Positions 56,126 to 64,000 of a stretch of 64,000 bases of DNA are shown piece after piece. The notes beneath the pieces were generated by a model, which was not told the DNA's origin, made no database searches, and saw nothing but the letters and a program-made list of their open reading frames with translations. The stretch is from Siphonodentalium dalli. Lineage: Eukaryota; Mollusca; Scaphopoda; Gadilida; Siphonodentaliidae. The first letter of the stretch is position 1. Every line of letters begins with the position of its first letter. The DNA lies in contig CP136066.1 in assembly GCA_032622095.1 (NCBI GenBank), forward strand, positions 196,220,816-196,284,815. The letters run 5' to 3'. The position numbers and the translations under genes were made by a program.

Positions 56126-56319
56126 TACTTTCTGCCGTCTCGTCCACACATACAACTTTTTCTCCTTTTCTTCCTACGACATGGCCTAGCTATATACTCA
56201 CTCTCTACTGCAGTTTCAGTCAGAGAAGGATCCAGGGATGTTTTGATACCTGTTACAGGTTTGGGCTCCCAAACTCTGGAGACCCAAATTCCAAGTGGAT
56301 AGTATTTATTCAAGTTGGA

Positions 56320-59060
56320 TTTTCCATATTTTCAAGGAATTTTTCTATAATTCAACAACATGTACTAGTAATGCAAATCATCAACCTGCAGATGTTATAG
56401 TCTATTATATAGAGCCTTTATTTGCACAATCAAGTGTCCAGTACTGAATATTTTAACATCCAAATTTATATGGGGACATACTCAAATACAGAACAGGTGT
56501 CCCCAAAAAATATCTGGATCCTTCCCTGGTTTCAGTGTACACACGTTCTGCCCATACCACCAACTTGCATGACATATGCTACTTCCGAAAATTTGCGTCT
56601 GCACATTCGTGAGATCTACATGAATGGCATATCGACACCTTGTTCTTTTTTTGTAACCACTATATTCAGGTATATGTGCATGTCTATGAGCACGGTTACA
56701 TGTGGTTCACATTAGAATTCCCAGACATAAAGTATTGTGCCACATCTAATTCGACACTGCCCATCAAAATATGAACTATCTGGACACAGTAAACAAATGC
56801 TGAACAGCATAACAAACAATTTCAAGCTATTATTGCATGGTATAATTAATGTAACACATTGCTGTCTATCGTGTTACTCGCAGTGCATTTCGTGTAACGA
56901 AAGCATCATTCGATGAGTCTCAGATATAGAAGATGTATGGTATATTATCGTATATGTTTGTTCATATCATAAAAAGAGCACGAAGACGACAAAGGGACTA
57001 ACAACCGATTTTATTCAAAACTAACTGCTTTGTAGCCAAAACTGCTGTATACTGTATCACTTCAAGTATTTCCAGAAACACGATTTCACATGCTACAAGA
57101 TCCTAGCAAATGGTGTTTCATAGAAATATAACTTCTTCACTAAAAATATAAATTAATGAGACACCCAACAGTTTACATGTGATTTCACTTAAAATTTAGG
57201 CGCCTATATTTCAAATAGTTAACAGAAGAGACCGTTACAGGAGGTATGTACTGGCTATCAAAAACTAAATATCTCAATGATTTCTCTCTTCAGCGGGGAG
57301 ATAATGTGGCAATCAATTCGACTCAGAAAAATCTCTTCAAAAAGAATTAGAGATACTGAGGTCCCTGGTTTTATCGATTAAATTCACGTTACTTTTCAGA
57401 CGTTTTTTTTAGATATATGCACCTACATGATACGTTGTTTATTGCTACTGTTTTTGAAAATGCCAAAATCTGCGTACATTTTTTGAACATATAATGTGTT
57501 CTCAATTTTATAAGACAAGTGATGTATGTAATTTACTATTGACAGAGCGGGCCTATTATGTTGCCCTAATGTCACTTCGTTACACGAGAGACATTGACTT
57601 GAGGGATAAAATGTAACGAATAAGTTATATGTGGAAATCTCGGATATTCGTGGCCTATACGGTTAATTATCATTTAGAGTAATGACCATTATTGAATTAT
57701 GCATATAAGTTTTCATATTTTTTGTGTGAACAATGTCTATAGACTGATGAGCAAACTCGATTTTTTTTAATTGGGACATGATGTTTTTGTAGAAATCCAG
57801 CTATATATAGGTAGCGGGTAGGGAGTGAATATCCCGCTACACGACATGTATATATACGGTGTGTATTTTATAGAACTCATTCCGGGCAAGATACAAGACA
57901 CGAGACAATTGCGAAACACAAAGCCTATACAAGCTATGACCTGATAACAACATAATAAGTACAAAATAATCACGGCACACAGTCCAGTAATAACCTTACT
58001 AGTATTACTATTCGTAATAATTATCTGTTGTCGTTCAAAATGCGATAGGTCTCTATTATATATTATATTAGGGAAAAATAAACGTTCGGAATTCCTAGTA
58101 AACATTAACTATGATAACAGTTTGTAAATTTAGCTGCACGATCTATTTGGGTGATATACGAAATTTTGGGTCATCTATACGAAAGCAAGTCCTGACAGAT
58201 AATCACAGGTGTGACATTGCGACGGAATTTATGCTATCTACAACTAACTCTTATCTTTTGGGAATCCGTATGTTGGACATGTCAGATAAGCGGACATCAA
58301 CCTTTCTCCACTATAAATTATCATTGATGTTATATATAGTTGTCCCATAAGAAATATTAAGATAAGTTCAACAAATGACCAAATAGGGCTCTTTCTGCAC
58401 AGTTATTTGTCCCATCGTCTGCTGTTATCACATTAACATCCCTTTTAATCAATAATAGACCATTCCGATGTACACTTTCTAACTGACTGGGGGGATCCAT
58501 TTAGTATCGAAAGGTTTAACTGCTCACAGCGGTTTTAAAAAATAAAGCCGATATATCTGGCAGAGTATATTCACACATTTCAAGAAGAGATGTACGTCCC
58601 ATTTGATATACCTGCATGTTAATGGACCGATCACCAGGGTAAGGCAATACATGTAAGCTATTGAATCTCGGAATGACAGTTATGAAGTCACGTGGCGCCA
58701 AATGTTTTAGGGTGAGAACAATATGGCGATTCACGTAAATAGTTGTGTTTCGTTTCTCATAAAACCTGAAGTAAGACAGTTATGTCCAATTAAGTCATAT
58801 GATGTGGGGAAATGCTGTCAATTAGATATATTTTAGTTTATCCATTATCACTGAGGACCGTACTGTTTTTTCTCAAAGGCAGAAAAAGCAACCCTCATCC
58901 AAAAGATAAGAGGCGCCAGACTGTCGAATATATACATACAGAACGCACGATTATTTATCTTAAACATATCAGACACATTTCGCATGATGAACGCGACAGA
59001 TAATTATTACGAATAGCTATTTGTAGTCGTAATTTTTTCGGACGGTCCAAAAACATTTTC
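56320..59060. other. No recognised gene
   Basis: AT-rich sequence with scattered short frames. A 72-codon minus-strand frame (58,516-58,734) and a 112-codon one (57,767-58,105) have no motif. Nothing repetitive was recognised by eye. Confidence 0.4.
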
Positions 59061-59075
59061 ACACTATTGACAACA

Positions 59076-59526
59076 GCGACTATGACGGACATGATGATGA
59101 TGACGATGACGATGTTGGCGATTACGACGATAATGGAGACATGCAACCGCGATAACGATGATGGCAACGGAACGACGAGACGATGACAACTATGACGATG
59201 ATGAGGGTGATTATGATGTTGTTGACGTCGTTGACGATGACGATGATAATGATAACGATGATGACGATGACGACGACGAGGACGACGATGATGATGATGA
59301 TGATGATGACAAAGATAATAACTATATACATGCTGATGTTGAAGCACTCACGACAATGACGGCGCTAAGGATGATGAAGATGACGACGACGACGACAACG
59401 ACGATGATGATTACGACGACGACGACGACGACGGCGACGACGATGATGATGATGATGATGGTGATGATGACGATGGTGATGACGATGATAAGGATGATGA
59501 TGATGATGATGATGACGAAGAACACG
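59076..59526. repeat. (GAY)n trinucleotide array
   Basis: Long runs of GAT/GAC (ATC/GTC on minus) interrupted by short unique words. All six frames are open over stretches (poly-Asp, Thr/Met, His, Ile/Val, Ser), the signature of a trinucleotide microsatellite rather than a gene. Confidence 0.95.
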
Positions 59527-59534
59527 ACGAATTA

Positions 59535-59665
59535 CACTTACGGACCTCGACCGCCAAACGCAACAGCCATACTAACATTGTGTACATAGCTCTGTATATA
59601 CGTTTTTCACTCTGTATTGCATACAAAGTATGATTGAGTGAAATAAAGCAATTCAATTACAACGA
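59535..59665 (+). mobile_element. Possible LINE 3' tail
   Basis: 'ctgtattgcatacaaagtat' followed by 'gtgaaataaagcaattcaat' resembles the tail of a LINE 3' UTR. No coding part is present. Low confidence. Confidence 0.3.
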
Positions 59666-59756
59666 GACTCTGAGTCCGTTTGTGAGACGATCGTGCTTCC
59701 CATTGGCAGCAATTTTCCGGTTAAGAATGAATGAATATGAGGTCAGTCTCCAGAAT

Positions 59757-60315
59757 TTATGTTGATTTACCGTTATTTCAAAGTTGAATTTGGCATAGAG
59801 AGATATCTGCTAGAGTTACCCGGTGAACTAAGGGAAACATGACAAGATTCAAAACTCGGAATAATCGCCTCCCCATTGAAGTCACGAGCTCGAAGAACTC
59901 ATAAACCACAGCATTATGTAACATGTGTGAACACGGAGATGTAGGGGGTGAATATCATTTTGTTTTAGTATGTAGTGCCTTCTCCTCACCGCGCAGGATC
60001 CACCTTAAGAAGTACTACCAACCTGGCAATTTTTGTGTTGCAATTTTAAACACAAGGGACAAAGCAGAGCCTGTTTACTTGGCCAAATTCCTCGGGAAAT
60101 AATGAAAAGGGCTTACGTGAACATCTAGAAAACGCTGACATTGTATGCAATATTACGCATGTTAGAGTGCCACCTCACCACCAACTTCATACTTACGCGA
60201 TATAGCTCTGCACATTGATTTTGTATGTTTACACCAATTATGTAAATGCATGTATTCCTATTTCGTATACCTCCAGTTCCAAAATATCGACGGAGAGAAT
60301 AAACTATTGATTGAT
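59757..60315 (+). mobile_element. LINE 3' relic: end of RT ORF plus 3' UTR
   Basis: Conceptual reading gives IERYLLELPGEL, then after a frameshift TRFKTRNNRLPIEV, a stop, and CNMCEHGDVGGEYHFVLVC. These line up with RRYLTQLPWYL, KIRTSNHRLPIE and CTLCNDGKGDEYHFVIKC in the 26.6-30.2 kb LINE. The tail is 'aataaactattgattgata'. A diverged cousin, 5'-truncated and with multiple lesions. Confidence 0.8.
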
Positions 60316-60380
60316 ATTATCAGAATAAGCCATAGTCAAAAGAAGGGACAGTAATATTAACAACCGTATCATTTATAATG

Positions 60381-60495
60381 CTCTATTTTTATCAAGCTTT
60401 CGGCCCTTCGGTCGTACAACATGTGATTGTGTTTTAACATTTGATATTGTCCTGAGTAAGGTCCAGATAGGGCCCAAAGCTTGATAAAAATAGAG
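60381..60495. mobile_element. Small MITE, 26-bp inverted ends
   Basis: 'ctctatttttatcaagcttt' is mirrored by 'aagcttgataaaaatagag', with 'cggccc'/'gggccc' next inside. 115 bp in all. Confidence 0.8.
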
Positions 60496-60906
60496 TATTG
60501 GTTGATAACTTGTGAACTGAGCATGTATCATATTTATACGCCGGCCCGTCCTTCCCGCCGTAGAGGCTTTCTGTATGGTGTAATTGTGATGGATATTGGG
60601 GTCGGGCGGGTCGGTGGTTTCATGTATATGCACAAATACCACAGAAAGTGGTGAAATGTTTTAATAAAAGTACTACATTAATCCGCATCAAGCAAGTTCG
60701 CCGTGGAACACAGGGAAAAAATCACCGTGAATCCCGCCCCGATGCTGAGTTTGTTTGTCGCACACGCTTTACACACTGCAGAATAAACTACAATGAGCCA
60801 AACTATGTGTTTACTCTATGTTACGCCATACTGTGGTGCGAAGTTGCATCACCCAATGTGCCATCGGGGTTTCCAAGAAGTGGCAAATATCCCAATATAT
60901 AGAGGA

Positions 60907-61056
60907 TATCTACACTTTTTGGTTGGATATGGGAATTATTTCATGAGTGATGACCAAAAAAATTTATTTCCACCAGTGGCTCTGTCACGAGTGGAAATTC
61001 ATTTGTTTTGTCATCACGAATGAGATAATTACCATATCCAACCAAACAGTGTAGAT
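60907..61056. mobile_element. MITE with about 70-bp inverted ends
   Basis: 'atctacactttttggttgga' is mirrored by 'tccaaccaaacagtgtagat', continuing through 'atgggaattatttcatgagt'. The 150-bp element is nearly all stem. Confidence 0.85.
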
Positions 61057-61439
61057 GTTCTGTTTATTATATGCTCCGTTCAGTTGGACCATGTCAGACT
61101 CAACTGGGAAGAAGATTAAAAAGAGCAAATTTATATACCCAAGCACAACGATGGTAATGAGCTTGTGCATATAAAAATAGTTCCATTTTTTCAGACAGCT
61201 TGGTTGAGGGATAAAGGGGTTAACATCATAGTATGTTTAACAAAATAATTTACTTGATCATATATCACAATTTGTTCAACCTCAACACTCAGGGACTTTT
61301 AGCTTAGTCTTCCATCAAGAAACCTAATCACTTTTAATCTTAGCCTTTATATATGATGCAAAAATATTATTTGATAGCTTATAGCATATAATATAAAGAG
61401 TTATCATATATATGCTGTAGCAAATCAAAGAGATTATGA

Positions 61440-62375
61440 GATACAATTGAACGAATGAATGATGCTTTAATATCAGCCGTTTTAAATGGAACATGAACAA
61501 TGGGCTAACTACTTACACTATTTACACATATAGCACATTATATAAATGTTCACAATAAACTAGAGGTTGTAAACATACCAATGAACATGTGGCACATTGA
61601 ATTAAACAAACATACAGCATTAACACACACTAAACATATATACAAAACACACACAATAAAGCTACAAATAAACAATATCTGTATTTATTACGTATGTTAT
61701 TCATCATTCCTAATTGTGCCCTTTTTATTGTAATTTATTTCAACCCGAGTTTAAAAAGATCGCCAAATTGTTTACTATGTCAGTGATGGCCGAGTTAACA
61801 AGTTCGAATAAGAGTTCCATCGACGGTTCGTCATAACATGCCTTCTGAATGTATATTTCTCGTAATTGTTCAAGTTGCGGACGCAAAATAATAAAATGGA
61901 ATGCATCGCATAGCAAAGCGTTACAAAGTGCGCATGAACTATCTTTGTTACTGCTTTTATGTTTGCGATTCCGTCTTCTCCATCTACCTGTCTCAATACC
62001 TAATCTATTATTGGACTTTCTTATTTTCTGAACGTAGACCATCATTCCAAATGGCATGTTCATATATAGTGCCAGTTAATTGAAGGCTGTACTTTCATAT
62101 GTTTATAAAACTCTCCTCTATCGGAAAAAAATCGTTTCGCCACTGAGTTCTAAAATCTTCAATTAGTGCTTCCTTAACTCTTCTAAAGTAGCTGCATGAC
62201 AGATGAGATTGGTTGTCCAAGTTATCATTAAGATTCGCGCACTCGATAACTCCTGAAATGTGATCAATATAACGTACGCATTTAGTTTTGTGCAATTCAG
62301 GCAGTAATTTATAAAGTACTGATGCTATACCTATATCTTTCCTTACAATCCGACACCGATATGAGATCATTCTCT
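61440..62375 (-). mobile_element. LINE 3' relic, minus strand, two frames
   Basis: The minus-strand frame 62,370-62,095 has ALIEDFRTQWRNDF, matching ILIDQFNQEWLGNV of the 28-30 kb LINE. The frame 62,063-61,740 has RKSNNRLGIETGRWRRRN and CALCNALLCDAFHFIIL, matching SNHRLPIESGRWKKSK and the CTLC..HFVIKC cluster; the closing Cys is replaced here (FIIL). A 3' UTR runs to a (ATTC)n-type tail at about 61,445. It is a different, older lineage from the 26.6-kb copy. Confidence 0.8.
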
Positions 62376-62379
62376 TCTT

Positions 62380-64000
62380 GATCTTAATAGAGAGTGGCCA
62401 TTCGAATCATATATATATATATATTCTATCATCGTGAATCGTGAGTATCTTCGTGCGAGTATAATGCATGCGTATATGTGGCTGGAGACGAGCTATATAT
62501 GATTCATCATATGTATTCCCCCGTTTTGCCTGTGGGATATAACGTGTAATGCATACACTGCAGCCCGATTGATACATCAAGGAATTGAAAACAATCTCAA
62601 TTTAAAACAATCAATTTGAAGGGAAAATAATTACTCATTATATACCAATGTACATGCATAACAATCTGAATTGTAATACGACCCTGCCTAACTATTCTTA
62701 AAAGCCATGTCCTGATTGGCCATTGGCCCGAGTTACCATGGCTATCTCGTTCCAGTTTTGTGGTACAATTCTACTTTTTCCAATTGTACCCAGGGGGGGG
62801 GGGGGGGTCTGGAAAAAAATTGCACATATAGGGCCCAAAAAGTTTTTTTCCGACCTCGAGGGACCCACCACCCCATTTTTGCAAAAAAAATATTTTTTTC
62901 CTCCAAAATTTTGGGGACCCACCCCCCGTTTCTCATGTTTTTATTCAGAGGTTTTTTTAGCTGTTCTTCAATAACTGTTAACTGCCTTACTAATTGGTAA
63001 ACACAGATCAGAAAAACGAAAAATATACTGTATTTCCATGTGTTTCGTGGTGTTTTAAGTATCTAACAACAATATTAATTAAGCATTGTGTAGGTACACT
63101 ATATGTCACAAATTGCCCTAGACCCCATTATAGCCTTAATATATCGAGTGTGTTGTGTCTGACAGAGAACACTGGCCAGTGTAAATAGTGGTAAACAGGT
63201 CAGGGGTTCCACAATTATATGTGCATGATCAAAGAACTCTTTTCTTATCCAACAGGATGGGGTGGGGAGGGGAATTGTTTTTTGGTTATGTATACACATA
63301 TATATATGGTTATTATACTGCCCGATATTATAGTCGGCGGGTATATAGTTGACGTCTCGAGCCGTCTGTGCGTACAAACATTTTGAATTTTAACTCAAGA
63401 GTCAGTTGTCATATTTGATGCCCTATGGCATGGTGACGGACCAGAAATGGGGGACGAATATGCATAATATCGCGGGTTGTGACCACCAATGCCTACCAGA
63501 GTTATGGGCCCTGTTCGACTTTATGAAATTCAGTCCATACAAAGTTTTTGCAATATAAGTTAAGTGTCGGTTGTCAAATTTTGATGTGGTTTGGTATGGT
63601 GATAGACCAGAATGAAGAATTGAATGTCATTTCTCAATGCATCTGAATGCATCACATTATTTCAGTTCATCTATTTGTAACTGATAACAGTATACAATTA
63701 GTATTGTAGTTTCGTCTTGTTGAGCAGTAAAGCTCCCAGATGAAGTTCGGAACTTCAATGAGAATAGCGTCACCTTCATTTGGGATTGTCTGAGCAGTAA
63801 ACAGTAATGTCATTCATCATAACCAATTCAGTTTTATTTGGATAATTGTTGCAAATTAACATTACTTGCAATCATTCAAGTTGAGAAATAACCAGAAGGA
63901 ATGAATTTGATTACATGCCAGAACAAGACAGTACGTATTTCAGAAATTATAAATTTATGAGATACCCTTTTCAATTTCATGTTATGCAACAATCAGGTTA
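62380..64000. other. No recognised gene; low-complexity and diverged repeats
   Basis: An (AT)n run at 62,408-62,425 and G-rich/C-rich homopolymers at 62,790-62,940. Two diverged segments at 63,390-63,490 and 63,560-63,640 share 'gagtcagttgtcatatttga' or a close variant and 'atggtgacggaccagaa'. Frames here are homopolymer artefacts. Confidence 0.5.

Noticed and set aside
55850-56155. Repeat protein of about 100 residues on the minus strand
   Set aside because: The unit middle is out of register between copies, so the peptide is not conserved. Treated as a minisatellite.
59076-59656. Acidic, His-rich or Ser-rich proteins in several frames
   Set aside because: All frames of a GAT/GAC trinucleotide array are open. 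This is microsatellite, not coding.
1-64000. tRNA and rRNA genes
   Set aside because: No cloverleaf with A and B boxes and no rRNA-like conserved stretch was recognised by eye. A covariance-model scan would be decisive.

Overview
The window is eukaryotic, repeat-dense, intron-bearing animal DNA and is probably from a mollusc. It contains no operons, no bacterial-type promoters and very few long open frames. Split exons with GT/AG borders are present. The repeats (a CAAA-tailed SINE, arrays built around 'gttatggccctt', Helitron, hAT and mariner relics, several LINE 3' ends) fit a marine invertebrate. The mollusc assignment is an inference from repeat style and was not tested by a search.

Host-type genes. 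A C-type lectin gene can be assembled by eye on the minus strand from about 18.7 kb down to 2.57 kb. Its five coding exons join with matching phases at every junction and end in a His/Gln/Thr-rich tail and an AATAAA signal. Its introns (1.1, 7.1, 6.1 and 1.1 kb) hold minisatellites, palindromes, foldback elements and a decayed copy of one exon. A second minus-strand gene (38.40 to 35.35 kb) begins with a CIDE-N-like domain split over two exons. Its intron carries an intact-ended hAT element and a SINE with target duplications. Just upstream of it on the same strand (42.2 to 39.5 kb) is a long C2H2 plus DDE-like transposase-related frame interrupted by a single TAA.

Mobile DNA. A 5'-truncated non-LTR retrotransposon (about 26.6-30.2 kb) retains part of the endonuclease, the reverse transcriptase and a C-terminal Cys/His motif, but has one stop and one frameshift. 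3' relics of the same or related elements lie at 15.9-16.4, 59.8-60.3 and 61.4-62.4 kb.

The most striking structure is 43,732-51,831. It consists of four head-to-tail copies of a non-autonomous Helitron on the minus strand. Each starts TCTATATATA, ends in a hairpin plus CTAG, and joins the next copy with no intervening base. The array sits between host A and host T.

Other mobile elements are a composite hAT (33.4-34.6 kb) with 8-bp target duplication that contains a copy of its own flank, a mariner-like MITE at 10.4 kb, and at least eight foldback or palindromic elements.

Layout: 0-2.3 kb, long direct repeats around a 0.3-kb tandem array; 2.3-18.7 kb, lectin gene with repeat-filled introns; 18.7-26.5 kb, mostly tandem and dispersed repeats; 26.6-30.2 kb, LINE; 30.2-35.2 kb, foldback and hAT elements; 35.3-42.2 kb, CIDE-N gene and transposase-like gene; 43-52 kb, GAACA palindromes and Helitron array; 52-56.3 kb, uncertain minus-strand coding fragments and minisatellites; 56.3-64 kb, LINE relics, a trinucleotide array and foldback elements.
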